Origin: Actinernus sp. WN-2022
Taxonomy: Eukaryota > Cnidaria > Anthozoa > Actiniaria > Actinernidae
Reading direction: 5' to 3'
Assembly (NCBI GenBank): GCA_030867875.1
Contig: JAOWCC010000936.1
Location: 75,921,032-75,985,031 of the forward strand
DNA: 64,000 nucleotides
The notes beneath the pieces are model-generated. The model was not told the origin of the DNA, did not search any database, and worked only from the letters and a program-made list of their open reading frames with translations. The position numbers and the translations under genes are program-made. Positions 23,401 to 35,123 of the stretch are shown in pieces (the first letter of the stretch is position 1; the number at the start of each line of letters is the position of its first letter).

Positions 23401-24580
23401 TTTTTAAACAGTTTCAAGATACTTCTTTTAGAGTAATCAACAGTGGTGCTACTTTTTTGTCGTTCTACTTCTCAAGAAGGGAAATATCACTTGTGAAATA
23501 TCACTTCACCAAAAGTGAAATTTCACTTTCCAAAAGAATTTTCATTTCGGCTCTGAGCCGCGGCAAGCGCCTCGGTTGATGACCTCAATATGCAAACCGC
23601 GGCGTTTTCAAAAACGCCGCGGTCATTTCTGAAACGCCGCGGCCATTTCTGAATGACCTCGGCAGAAAACCGCGGCGCCGCGTCCAATGACCTAGGTTTT
23701 TCCGCGGTCGGATGTCCCTATAATTCCCGGCGGTACTGTATATCATTGTAGCCAATTTTATAAGCTTTAAAATGAGGTATTAATAATTTATCTAAATACG
23801 ACGAATATTCGAGAGGCTACTTAATTTTATCCGGAACAGTACCCTGAAGGTATACGATAACCGTAAACGGTTTGGGTTGAAGAGCAAACACTTTACCAGA
23901 TCGTTTAAACGGGCAAGCAAAAAAATATAATGATCTGCCAAACCGTTTAAACGGTTTTCAAGATCCTTTAAACGGATAGCAAATGCTTTAGATCGTTTCA
24001 CGGATAATCGTTAGTGTACGTTTTCCCGTGTATGGTCACATTTTATAAACAATACTTGGACCTGGGCCCAGTTGTTTGAAGCAAGGGTACAATTAAGTGT
24101 GTGGCATGGAAATCGCTGATTGGCTGAGAGGCAATATCCACACGTGTAAAATTATCATATTTTTATTTGTGTTCAGATACAATATTTCTCAGTGTTGGAA
24201 TTCCTTGTAAAACACTATAGTTTATAGAATTAAATATATATATTTGGAAGGTGTCATAGGATATCACTATAAAGTTGACAATTGAGCTCAAGCGTTCAAC
24301 AGAAATAATATATTTGGGCTCATTCAGTTCGATTCAATAAATTTGGGCTCAATCAATGAATGATGCACATAAATTATATTGCTTCTTTGGGAATCTCCTG
24401 GTATATATTTTTTACAACTGTTTTGTTTTTAAAGATAGTAGACACTTATGTTCACTGATGGTTAGTGTGTTTTTAATTAGTGTGTTAGATGCGAACAAGT
24501 GTCCCACCTAAACAAAGTTTTGTGAAGGCTGGCAGTCAAAGTGCGAAAATACAGTTCTTGACTCTTAACCTAGTACTAAC

Positions 24581-24751
24581 CTCCTGTGAAACTGTTACAG
24601 TCTCAGCTGGAAGAGCTGGTGTCAACACTGCAGCAGGATTTTGTACTGATGACCAGAAGTGTGATGGTATGCCATCCTTCACAGGCTTCTTCTCCCCACT
24701 TGGTTGGAGATCTCCAAAAAAGTTAGTTGATGACAATAACATTGGAGATGA
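24581..24751 (-). CDS. Exon 6, cassette copy 2
   Basis: This 57-codon, phase 0-0 exon follows a good polypyrimidine acceptor (TTTTATCTCCCCAG) and ends SQE|GTTAGTACTAG. It begins SSPMLLSSTNFFGDLQPSG and later reads IPSHFWSSVQN and LTPALPAET, matching exon 5 with changes spread along the length and in-frame length differences. No stop codons have accumulated, which fits a selected duplicate. Whether it is used together with exon 5 or instead of it cannot be told from DNA. Confidence 0.62.
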
Positions 24752-24829
24752 CTGGGGAGATAAAATTATTTGTAATAAGAATGATCTAAACAGGGAGCTG
24801 CATGAACACAGCAGCAGGAAACTGTGAAC

Positions 24830-26750
24830 TACACTGACTTTTATAGAGTTAAAACCAAACTAACAGAAAGCCAAATAAATAGGATTTCACCTAAAGTATC
24901 GCAAACTTATACGGAAGAGTGGAACAATCTCTTTAAAAAGCGATGAAAGAAGAGAGTATCTGATACTGGTTTACTGCGGACATAGAGCAGGCTAAGAGGA
25001 AAAGGAGAATGCTTGAACGAAGGTGGTGCACATCAAAAAACTGAATTACACCATCAGCTTTACAAAAATCAGTGTCGTGCTGTCAACAATATGATTAAGT
25101 ATGCTAAAGAGATCTACTATGCATCCGTAATTGATCGTAACAGAGGTGACCAGCGCATTCTGTTCAGGACAATTGACAATCTTTTAAATCGTAAACCAGA
25201 GGCATGTTACCCATCATGCACTTCAGATGAACACCTGGCTAATCGTTTTAATACATTTTTCACTGAGAAGATTAGAATTATTTGTGACAGTGTGAACAAT
25301 GGATCTGATTCTACACTTAGTCCTCTCTTGGGAACGGCTGATCTCCAGTGTGAATTGTTGTGCTTTCAACCAGTTTCTTTGAGTCAAGTGTCAGAACTGA
25401 TCATTTCCTCCAAAGTCAAATGCTGTGATCTCGACCCCGTTCCTGTCTATGTGTTGAAGCAGTGTTTACCATTGCTGTTGCCCATTATCACCGAAATTGT
25501 TAACCTCTCCCTTGACTCTGCTTCTATGATGGATACTCTGAAGATCGCCCAAATTCATCCCCTGTTAAAGAAACTTAACCTAGATTATGAAGAGTTTAAG
25601 AACTTTAGACCAGTGTCTAATCTTGCTTTTATTTCTAAAGTTATTGAGAAGTCTGTTGCCTTTCAGCTGATCGAGTACATTGACACCAATGATCTGGGTG
25701 AAACCTTCCAGTCCGTTTACAAAAAATTGCATAGTACGGAAACTGCTCTTTTGAAAGTTCAAGACGACGTCCTAAGGGCTATCGATCAGCATCGAACTGT
25801 TGCACTTCTGTTACTTGACCTTTCCGCAGCCTTTGATACAGTGGATCATAATATTTTACTACACCGACTCCGAACTTGCTTTGGTTTCAAAGGCAAAGCC
25901 CTTGCTTGGTTCAACTCCTACCTTATTATTCAGATGACTTGCAACTTTATTTTTCGTTTGACTCTAATAAACCTGAGGCATCAACTGTTTCTAGAATCGA
26001 AGCTTGTATAAGGGATGTTAGTGACTGGATGTCTTCCAATAAACTAAAACTCAATTCTGACAAGACTGAGCTACTTATCATCGGGTCTCAACATCGTCCC
26101 AGGTTGCAGCTTCCTCCAATCGATGTTGGTAGTGACCAGATCAGGGCTTCAGACTCAGCTAGGAATATTATAGGCGTAATTTTTGACAACTGTATGAACT
26201 TTGAATCTCAAGTAACTGCAACATGTATATGCAAGTCTTCTTTTTTTCATGTTCGTAATATATCTCACATTCTTAAATACCTATCTGTTGACAGTACTAA
26301 GACTTTAGTTCATGCTTTTATTACTTGTAAACTACTACTATAATAGTAATAACACAGTTCTGTATAAGTTGAAGTCTATGAGTGCTGCCCGACTTATATT
26401 TTGCAAAAGGAGATATGACCATGTAACTCCGTTACTAAAAGAACTTCACTGGCTACCTGTTACTCAACGGGCTAGCACCTAAGTATATTACTGACTTACT
26501 CGTGAGATATGTTCCTGCACGATCATTAAGATCGTCCTCTCATTGCTTTCTGAGAGTTCCCTGGTCGAGTTCCAAAACTTATGGTGACAGAGCTTTCTCT
26601 GTTTGCGCTCCAAAACTATGGAATGGATTACCTGGACACTTGAGACCGATCTAATGTTATTTAAAAGTAATCTTAAGACCTATCTATTCTGTCAGACCTA
26701 TCCCATTTAGTCCAGCTATTTTTAGTTTTAAGATATATTCCTAATGTATA
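24830..26750 (+). pseudogene. LINE reverse transcriptase, decayed
   Basis: Fragment of a non-LTR retrotransposon of CR1/L2/jockey-like type. In order: a pre-RT segment (WFTADIEQAKRKRR, then a frame change near 25,040); a 332-codon frame with FKNFRPVSNLAFISKVIEK and motif A (LLLLDLSAAFDTVDHNILL); an internal deletion at about 25,918 that removes the PQGS region; the YSDDLQLY catalytic box in another frame; then LKELHWLPVTQR and related C-terminal motifs broken by stops to about 26,700. The endonuclease is missing, so it is 5' truncated. It lies in the intron between exons 5 and 6. Confidence 0.9.
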
Positions 26751-27675
26751 TTTTTAATATATATTTTAATGTATATTTTTAATGTATATCTCGATCACGC
26801 TCCATCGGACGTTTGAGAAAACTCTCACCCCAGGCCTCCTTGAAAATCCAAGATGGCAGACCACGGACTCAGACATGTGCTCATATAGTTTCGCCAGAAA
26901 ATCTTACTTTCTTGTGCGCTTAAAGGAATGAAGTTCCTTAAATATGTTGTTGGTTAATGGGGGAACAACAGCAGAAGAATTTTGAAGTGATTCAAAGACA
27001 GCAAGTTAAAATATACACAAGAAAGGACAAGGAAAGTTGTAACCAATTCGTTGTTGTGATATGACGATCTCCTATGAAAAAGTTTTGCTTCAATTACGGG
27101 CATTTATGAACTCTAACACAAGACTACTCTTACTGAATTTTGTGGTGCGGCTTATACACAAGGTTTTTCCTTAAACCTTTTGGGGAAAAAACAAGCTTCT
27201 GTTTACCAGGCTGAAGTTAGGGGTGCATCTTCTATGTGAGGTGCAGCATGTACGTGATAAAAATAATACGGTATCCAACCCAAAATTAATGAGTTTCCTA
27301 CAACAGCTCACTGGATGGGAACCCAGTGTTCATTCTAGAAATTAAACAAACTGGGAAATTTGGGAACATTATTTTGTTGTCATACGAGACAATTTTTCTC
27401 AAACTTGATTGAAACAGAGCACAAAATATCTAATATATAATTTGTTCCACAACAATTGAAAAGTTATGGCAGATAATGGAGTTCACAAACATAATGAATA
27501 AACATGCAGGACTTAGAGTACAGATGCGAACAAGTGTCCCACATAAACAAAGTCTTTGCGAAGGTTGGCAGTCAAAGCGTGAAAGTATTGCACCTAGAAT
27601 GAACACTGGGAACCTACTGTAAACAAACTTGCTTCAGTTTTACATGTAGTTCTTGACTCTTAACTCAGTACTAAC

Positions 27676-27843
27676 CTCCTTCGGACCTGAAGTCAAGGTC
27701 TCAGTTGGAAGAGCTGGTGTCATCACTGCAGCAGCATTTTGCTCTGATGACCAGAAGTGCGATGGTACGTCATGTTTATGAGGCTTCTTCCCGCTTGGTT
27801 GGAGATCTCCAAAGAATTCTTTGTGCGGCTTCCCACGATGGAC
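27676..27843 (-). CDS. Exon 5, cassette copy 1
   Basis: This 56-codon, phase 0-0 exon starts after ATCATCACAG with VHRGKPHKEFFGDLQPSG and ends GPKE|GTTAGTACTG. Its core (FFGDLQPSG, then VPSHFWSSEQN, then MTPALPTET) is paralogous to exon 6, and the intron just past the donor is also shared. The two are therefore a tandem exon duplication, later separated by a LINE insertion. Because both are symmetric in phase, either or both could be spliced in without shifting the frame. Confidence 0.62.
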
Positions 27844-28090
27844 CTGTGATGATAGTTAATGACATGGTAGAAGAGGACTGAGTTTACAAACATAATGAAT
27901 AAACATGCAGGACATAGAGTACAGATGCGAGCAAGTGTCCCACATAAACAAAGTTTTTGCGAAGGTTGGCAGTCAAAGCGTGAAAATATTGCACCCTAGA
28001 ATGAACTCTGGGAATGTACTGTGAACAAACTTGCTTCAGTTTTACATGTAGTTCTTGACTCTTAACTGACAGTACTAACCTCCTATCTTT
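27844..28090 (-). repeat. Third, truncated cassette-exon copy
   Basis: The segment GATGCGAGCAAGTGTCCCAC to GACAGTACTAACCTCC repeats the intron that follows exons 5 and 6 (compare about 24,489-24,585 and 27,523-27,680). It reaches the donor (complement of GTTAGTACT) and then stops: the exon body is gone. So the cassette region was duplicated at least three times and one copy lost its exon. Confidence 0.7.
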
Positions 28091-29116
28091 AAAAACAGAA
28101 CAGTTGTAAAAAATATATATACCAGGAGATTTTGTAAATTCTTATTCAGCATCCTAAATTAGTGAGCACCCATTGTTTATGGTTAGGGTGTTTTTAAATG
28201 TTGGGGTAGTGTTTGGATTAGTTCACAACACCATTGATTTGAAGAAGCATATTCATGTACAGTGCTTGGGTAGGGTATTCTTCAGTTGTCCCAATATTTT
28301 TGTTACTTTTGACTTTATTGTACTTATTATAAATGAAAAATAAAAGTCTTGTGCAGAGAAATAATCATGTAGTAGGTGTATAGTTCATTCATTATATTTC
28401 TCTCTGGATGAAAGGAAAATAGAAATGAGGTCCTTATCTGAAAGACTGTGTTGGTATCCCTGTGGATACACTCCATATAATTATGAACAGTGTACTAGTT
28501 TTGGCAGGAACTTGGACATGTCGGTTGTAGTTATGTATTTCATGGTCCTGCAACAGTTATAGACATTTCTTTCCACCATTAACTTTATTTATGTCAGTTC
28601 TTGCTGACCATGTTACAGAATTGTGGTAGTTTTCAGACTTTCACCTCAAGAAGTCAGTACTCCTGCATTGGGCTGGGGGATAGGTTTCCACTTTTTTACC
28701 ACATAACTTTGAAATTATTTGTGGTTTTTCGTATCTGGCAGAGTACACTAGCAGTGTGTAGTTGCACCTTATATTAAATAAAGTGGTCAAAAATATTTTG
28801 CAGGGGAGAGGTGGGCAATTTTTCTTTTATTTGCTCACCTCTCAAAAAAAACTAAACCCTTTTTTTATGAATCCCTAAAAATAAAATCCCTTTTTAGAAT
28901 TTTGATAACTTTTTTAATGCACCAGAGCAAAAGAAATTTACACCTTCTCGATCATAAAAAACACTAAATACTGTATTAATGTCACTAGAGACTTTAAAAT
29001 GACATCATAAGCCTGGCCTCTATAATATGAACACTTTTATCTGGCCCTTCAGTATCCATATTAGAGAGGTTTGTTCCACTGTATAGGAAATACAAATGTA
29101 TTATTATTAGAGGTAC
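28091..29116. other. Intron 4, left part
   Basis: AT-rich intron sequence. Near 28,091-28,140 a block is an inverted copy of 24,393-24,440 (CTCCTGGTATATA). I see no exon, RNA gene or complete element. Confidence 0.5.
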
Positions 29117-29170
29117 CTTGGGAACCGTTGGCTCAGGTTCAGGCCATTCAGGCCAATCATCATTCCATGA
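29117..29170 (-). CDS. Exon 4, acidic tryptophan-rich
   Basis: This exon of exactly 18 codons is flanked by TTATATAG and AAG|GTACCT and is phase 0 at both ends. It reads SWNDDWPEWPEPEPTVPK: three tryptophans set in acidic and proline residues. Short W-plus-acid motifs of this sort often act as linear binding motifs (for instance for adaptor ear domains), but no partner can be named from sequence alone. It follows exon 3 in frame. Confidence 0.6.
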
Positions 29171-29210
29171 CTATATAAGAAATACAAATGTATTATTAGA
29201 GGTGTATATG

Positions 29211-29670
29211 TACAGTACCGGCAAGAATTATAGGGACATTTACTGCGGCTGTGTCGCATGCAATGCCCACGGTTTTACCGCGAAAAACCGGTCATTTTTT
29301 AGGTGACCGCAGTAACTTTTGAGGTTACCACGGTCACTTTTGAGATAGCCGCGGTGGTCCCGCGAACTCATATAACATCTACATGTACATCTCATACATT
29401 TTACTTTGAAGCAGTTGGCTTCGTTAGAACGTGAGCGTGAACGGCGGTCTCGAGTAAGAAAGACAACTTACGAAAGTTAACATAAGATTGTTTAGCGCGC
29501 CGTGTGTTAAAAAGTGCTTATTTTGAAGCAGTTGGCTTCGTTAATTAATAAGAACGCGAACGGCAGTCTCGATTAAGAAAAACAACTTACGAAAATTAAC
29601 AGAAGATTATTAGCGTGCCGTGGTTTAAGAAATGCTTAAAAAGAAGCAGTTGGCTTCGTTACAGTATTGT
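29211..29670. mobile_element. Partial copy of the minisatellite TIR family
   Basis: It starts TACAGTACCGGCAAGAATTA, matching the end of the nested element at 21,806, followed by GC-rich CCGCGG-like blocks. It then has about 2.2 copies of a repeat of about 117 bp marked by GAAGCAGTTGGCTTCGTT (29,411, 29,526, 29,645). No matching right end is visible, so the right boundary is arbitrary. It lies in the intron between exons 3 and 4. Confidence 0.65.
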
Positions 29671-30214
29671 GCAAAAGTCATGCAAACGTATTTCGACGAA
29701 TTTCGATCTTTGTTCAGCGACATTTCGACGATATTTCCCTTTATATTGTCAAACGAAAATTCGGACCGAGTTATCGAAGTATGGTGATCCGAAACGTGTC
29801 TGTTGATTGCACAATTTCGTATCTTAACCTTTCTTTCACTAGGATTAACGCGTGACAAATTCGAATTCATAACAAACAGTTTTACATACATACGGTAAGA
29901 TGGTTTTGGTAAATACCCTGCGTGCCAGAGGCGTCAAAAAGTCAAGATTCTTACTGCGCAGTATAATAAAAGTTCCTGTCAATCGTGAACTGTTACCTAT
30001 TGAAGTTATACATGTAAACCAAGTTTTTTTTTCATATTGCATTGTAATTTTTAGTATTAGTAATTTTGGTATAGTATTATTTTTATAGTATACCATTGTA
30101 TTGAGCTGTGCAGGTGTAAATAATAATAATGATTCATAATAATAATAATAAAAATGCTAATAAATATTTTCAAGGACTTTTCTGAATTCAAGTACTTTTC
30201 AAAATTGTACGCAC

Positions 30215-30359
30215 GTTGGGAGCAGCTTGAGGGAATTTTGCCAATGGGGGAGTCTGTTGATGTAGCTGTGTTTTGGGGAGATGATGAGTAGGTTGGTAAA
30301 AGTTCTCTATTGGAGGTGCCATAGGAGTTTCCTGGTAAGCCAACCCCCCATATAGTTTC
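30215..30359 (-). CDS. Exon 3, proline/glutamine-rich
   Basis: This 145-nt exon has a strong acceptor (CTCTTTTACAG|G) and a weaker donor (AAC|GTGCGT). It begins KLYGGLAYQETPMAPPIENF and continues with a stretch rich in Pro, Gln and His, ending QAAPN in phase 0. The motif ETPMAPPIENFYQP loosely resembles the array exon motif MEPTPPIGEYNNHP, which suggests that the repeats grew from this part of the protein; that is inference. Pro/Gln/His-rich sequence like this is usually disordered. Confidence 0.63.
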
Positions 30360-32314
30360 CTGTAAAAGAGAAAGAAAATCAGGTTATCAAAAGGTCTCCA
30401 ATCCCAACACAGGTAGCCCAAGCTTAGGATCTGTATAATTTAATAGCATTTGCATGGGGTTTGTTAGTTTTCCATTCACAACTAAAATCTTGATTAAATA
30501 AACCAGCTAATTAATGAGCAGACCTCTGACCAAATGTTGAGGGATCCAAGTTGAGGAATCCAAGTTGGAGGTTCAGTGTCCAGTACTGCACATAAGGCAA
30601 GTGATCACAGTGATGTGCAACTCGCAGCAAACTCCAAACCACAACCAATACAATCACTAAACGTCCCGGATGAAAACCAACCCAGGCCCCTGCAAGCACC
30701 ACAGGGCCCCCAATAGTTTCTGGATAATTAATCATGTATAAAAATCCATAAAACTTACAACTTGTGGTTTAAATTTGAACACTGAAACTTGACAGACACA
30801 GCAAAAGGAACAAAAGAAGACACCCTGTAAGTTTTATCGATTTTTACTCAACATTTACTGTTGAAAATGGAAAACTAAAAAATCTCATACAAATGCTATT
30901 AATTTATACAGCTTGTATGATTGGGCTACCTGTGATCACTTTAAAAGATGTGACCAACTTCAAACCTTGCAGACTAGGCTCCTTTTGGGGCTTTTAGCAT
31001 GAAAAAAACATTCCCTGCTAGAAGAGGTTCTTTTGTAAACCTTGTAATCACTTCGCAAACTGGCAGGGAAAAAACCTCTGCCCCCAGTTGCAACACTGTT
31101 TGTTGTGCATGCACTGCGCTACTGAGCGACACAAAAACACTTAAATTGCAATGCTTGGATGAGATAATAATAATAATAATAATAGTCTATATTTATAGAG
31201 CGCCATTTCCAAAATGCCCAATAGCGCTTTACAAAATATTTACAATATAAGTACAAAAATATCATTAACATTAAAAATCCTAATTTACAATTTCTCGTGA
31301 TAAACTATTAAAAATTTATATAAAGTATCTCTAATAATAATGATAATCATAATAATAATAAACTATAATAGAATGCAGGAAAAAAATCAATGAGAAGAAA
31401 GTGATTGATGTTAACCAATGAGAAGAAAGTGATTGATGTTGGTGGGCGTGCAGTATCATAGTGGGCTCAAATATAAATCAACAAATCTTTTACACAAGTA
31501 CAAAATGTATGCATACTGTATATTTTTACGATTTATTCATCCACGTTCAACGGCAGTTAGATCAAACAATGTTGCCTAGCAACCAAGCTTTCAAGCACTG
31601 ATCCTACTTACAGCCCACACACTCAACCTCCAATTCAATTCCAACACATCTAGGATTATATCATCCTTAGCTGGATATTTTAACAGATCCTAAAAATGCT
31701 CTGGATAAGCCTTCATGTTTTTAAAACGCTGCTGCTCATTTTAATTATTAAACTTTTATTATATTTTTTGACCAGCCATCTGGTCAATGATCTTGTCCAG
31801 CAACTAAGTAAACTTGCTGATAGTTTGAGCCCTTTGCACACTGGGAGGCCTGGGTTTGATTGTTTTATAGGTAATGTACTTATTGTTACATGTATGTTTC
31901 TTGTGCTAGAGTGAAACAATAAACTCATGAATAAACGGTACTGGCTACTCTCTCTCTCTCTCTCTCTCTGCCATTGTTTATTATTATTATTGTTCTTAGG
32001 CAGAAGCTGTAGGAAAAGTCTAAAAATAACCTAAGGTGTAATTATGCTAACTAATTAACAGATACATGTATAGTACATACATTATATGAATGCTCTGGGA
32101 AATGGGCTCTGCTATTAATCTCATACTAATTAACTATCTAATTTTGATGCCCTCGAGACTCTACAAACATAGCCATTTCTGCTTGCTCTTTTAAAATGAC
32201 AGTGCATATTTTAATGCCAAGGATCTTCTAACAATCCAAGTTTGATAATACCATTTTTCAAATGCATCTGTTATTACTGTTAATTTGGATTGGAAAATAT
32301 ATACTTCAACTCAC
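30360..32314. other. Intron 2 with repeat fragments
   Basis: This includes a retroelement-like tail at 31,158-31,320: an (AAT)n run followed by TATTTATAGAGCGCCATTTC and AGCGCTTTACAA, a common type of LINE/SINE 3' end in marine invertebrates. It also has a direct duplication of a 26-bp word (AATGAGAAGAAAGTGATTGA) at about 31,390-31,440 and a (TC)n run at about 31,950-31,970. No coding exon is found. Confidence 0.5.
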
Positions 32315-32375
32315 CTGGGGTCATTGCTTTGATCAAGCCAGGAACGGCCTTCCCTCTGAATAGGATCTTGATATT
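32315..32375 (-). CDS. Exon 2 of W/P-rich repeat-protein gene
   Basis: This 61-nt exon lies between the acceptor TTCACTTTTAG and the donor CAG|GTGAGT. With the carried base it reads E-YQDPIQREGRSWLDQSNDP and ends in phase 2 (AG|). Phase matches both neighbours: G from exon 1, and G from exon 3 to give an Arg codon. The segment is polar and charged with a single tryptophan. No domain is recognised. Confidence 0.62.
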
Positions 32376-34568
32376 CTAAAAGTGAATTATACTGAAAAGT
32401 CACGCTACAACAACAAACATTGCCTAGCAATGGAGAACTTGTAGATACAGTCAATACATTCCTATGAGCCATTTGTAGGAATGCAATCACATGGTTGTAC
32501 TGGTTGGCATACAAAAATATTAACTCATAATTTTATATTTAAAGGGACGAGATTGGGAGTGTTATAATAGCAAAACCTGTTTATACATGTACATGATATT
32601 TTCCACCTACAATAGATTGTTGATCTTTGTTTGCCATCCAGTAAAGCCTTTCCCAGTGGATGAGGAGCAAAATATACCAAATTAAACCAAGGGCTAATGT
32701 AAGTAGATATGGTAATAAAATGATGACCTTGGATTATCTATTCATTTGCTATTGAAGTGATATATCAGCATGTGACTGTTTCCTGAAAAAGGCCTGTGGC
32801 AGATCAAGTCAGTAAAGCCTGGCACTGAAATTTCTATGTTACTGTATCCAATAGCTTAATCAGTGGATCAAGTGACTTTTAATGTATACTGTAGGAGGCA
32901 CACAAGATGAAGTAGGTGGCTGATTGAACAACGGTGCTAAAAGCACCAGATGCTCTTGGTGGGTTCAAATTACCAAAGTAGTTAACAAATTATTGAAAGT
33001 AGATGGATGAAACTGCAGGTCGCTGGTGCCTATTGAAACCACTACATGACATATGTTTTAAGTTTCAAGTTTATTTATTTTCTGCACTATTTAGAGAACA
33101 CAATTACATTAGATTTTCAAAAAGATAAAAAAGAGTAACAAAGAAAGAGTATGTTGATTAAGTGTCTGTGTGCAGTGATCAAAGGAGCAAAAGCTTTCGA
33201 GTTGTTCACTGCCGACGTTTGTTTATAAATGCGGAATTCTTGATGAAGCTGAAAAAATATGGTCAGTAAGAATCAGAGCATTGCAACAAATGCCAAAAGC
33301 CCCACCATGGAACGAGTGAAAATATGTTATAAACATTAATGTAAAATTTGCTGTAGTCTCTCCTTGACCACTTCCCACCTGAAACTTTTCCTTGCTGGCA
33401 AATGCCCCATTCCCAGGACAGACTGAGTTGGGGAGGGAGGTTTGGAATTGATATTGATAGAAACATTATTTGTTATTAGGCTACTGAGATTACACAAGAT
33501 ACACTTACATCTACTCTAAAGTATATTGAAAGTCCCAAGGTGTAATAATAATAATAATGACATCATAGTTAAACAAGATTTACAAACTTATAAATACATG
33601 TAACACAAAAACTAACCAATAATTAAATCAGACGTGACTGGGCTTTGCCGTCTGAGCTAAATCCCCAAGGCCACAGGGAACCCAGCTAGTTGGTCAGCAG
33701 GTACAGGTACCCACTGATCATGCATATGTACAACACAAAAATATGCTAGAACTCCAGAACTCCACGTATTCACCTATTCCTAGGTGGCCCGAGTTAAGGC
33801 CACTCAGTGCCTCTTGTTTATTTTTCAAAAGCCAAAATCTTGGTTCAGTCAGACAATGAGAAATAGAAAATATTAGGGATGGCCCTATATGTCTATACAA
33901 GCAAATATACACAAGCAAAGTATGATAATGAAAAAAATAAAACACCAGTTTCTATCTATATCTGAAGACGACAATTTTTTTTTAATTCTATATAAAAGTA
34001 TGCCCATGAAATCAGTCTTACAAAAATTAAAAACGTTAATTAAAAACATCAAACTCAACTCTACTGATTTAATAGCAAAACAACACAATGTTCCCTGAAA
34101 TATTTTTTACGTATTGTTCGAAAGCTTAATTACTCTGGTTATGCAATAAGATCGTCTTACAAAATTTGTGATAAAATTTTCGTTTCAATCAAGACGTACG
34201 CACAACACTATCGACAACATTAAACAAGCAAATACTATGGCCGGTATCGCTAAGATTTATTTAACGAAATAATTGCTATAGATCAATAGGAGAAGCCATC
34301 GAAAATTAAAATGAAGTTATTTGCGACTTAAAAAGAGCAGGAAGTTCACGATTCGTTGATTTACGTTCTCACTGAAACAAGCCGAAACCTCGCTTGCGCT
34401 GACGCTACATTGCATGAACATGAATATTCATTTACGGGTAGAGAATTGAAAGCTTGCGATGCATTAAACCACGAGTTTCTTATAAAATCTCCATGTTCAC
34501 AATAAAATTATCCCGTTCTGTTCTCTAGCAACAAAGACACAACGTGAGGATTTTCCTGGAGAACTTAC
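32376..34568. other. Intron 1 of the large gene
   Basis: AT-rich. At 33,060-33,120 TTTAAGTTTCAAGTTTATTT resembles a LINE 3' end. (AAT)n occurs at about 33,545. No supported exon or RNA gene is seen. Confidence 0.45.
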
Positions 34569-34611
34569 CAAACTGCGCATTAGAGTTAAAAGCTCCTGGA
34601 TCCTGAGCCAT
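34569..34611 (-). CDS. Exon 1 of W/P-rich repeat-protein gene
   Basis: First coding exon of the large minus-strand gene. It reads MAQDPGAFNSNAQF and ends after one extra base at the donor G|GTAAGT, so it is phase 1. The next exon (32,315-32,375) begins with AA and completes a GAA codon, so the frame is kept. The start is chosen because it is the first ATG before a strong donor and lies next to a likely promoter region. No signal peptide or membrane segment is visible. I do not recognise the protein. The 5' UTR and transcription start cannot be placed. Confidence 0.62.
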
Positions 34612-35123
34612 GGAGAAAGCCACAGTTCGAACTACATCTACGCCTTTGGATACTAGTTGAACGAGCAAATCGTATAAATTCACGGCTGCAAAACTGACCC
34701 CTTTCAGAGGACTGCACTAGGCATTTTGTCCGTCTCCACTTTGGTGAAGTATTCGCGCAACCGTTTATCGCAACGGGTCGAATTTTCACCAAATGGCAGA
34801 GGAATACATGCCGTATTAGTGCACCAACAAAAAAAAGAAAATAAAGTGACTGAATATAGATTGACTTACGGGCTCACTTCAAAGAATTTCTCATGAAACT
34901 TTCACGTTCAGAGGTACGTTTGCCACGTCACTTGACGCATTCTATTACGAGTGAATCCGCTGGCCGAATAGGATACCGGAAGTTCGAAACACGCTTCGTT
35001 GAAAAACCAACCGGAAATATATTTTTGGAACGTGACCAGAAGTGGACAAAAATCGGGCTGGAAGTATTTCTATCTTGGCTTCGGATCTACAGTCGCTTTA
35101 AGTCGATAAAATTGAACGCTACA
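34612..35123. promoter_or_regulatory. Putative divergent promoter region
   Basis: The minus-strand gene starts at 34,611. On the plus strand an ATG at 35,124 (MDVLEVI) is followed within 25 nt by GTGTGTAAGA donor-like sequence. The stretch between is less AT-rich than its surroundings, with several CpGs (ACGTCACTTGACGC, CGAATAGG). This is the expected place for the promoter of the large gene; the plus-strand transcript is only a suggestion. No clear TATA box is seen. Confidence 0.35.

Larger units (their letters stand above)
21806..23740. mobile_element. Nested TIR element with minisatellites
   Basis: The inverted ends read TACAG..CCGCCGG.AATTATAGGGACAT. Just inside, both ends have GC-rich blocks built from CCGCGG and ACCGAGGT-type motifs. 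The middle is made of two tandem repeat blocks (22,025-22,860 and 22,860-23,400) and has no transposase. A left end of the same family is at 29,211. Confidence 0.78.
20256..24040. mobile_element. 3.8-kb TIR DNA transposon
   Basis: Both ends share an inverted repeat of about 40 bp (TGTGACCACACACGGGAAAA and its complement with few mismatches). Next to both ends are several subterminal copies of CGTTTAAACGG-type motifs in either direction, typical of transposase binding sites. No intact transposase is found. A second element (21,806-23,740) is nested inside. The element lies in the intron between exons 6 and 7. Confidence 0.8.

Noticed and set aside
24489..24827. Plus-strand 112-codon frame (MRTSVPPKQSFVKAG...)
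   Set aside because: It is the antisense of exon 6 and its intron; splice sites, paralogy with exon 5 and phase support the minus strand.
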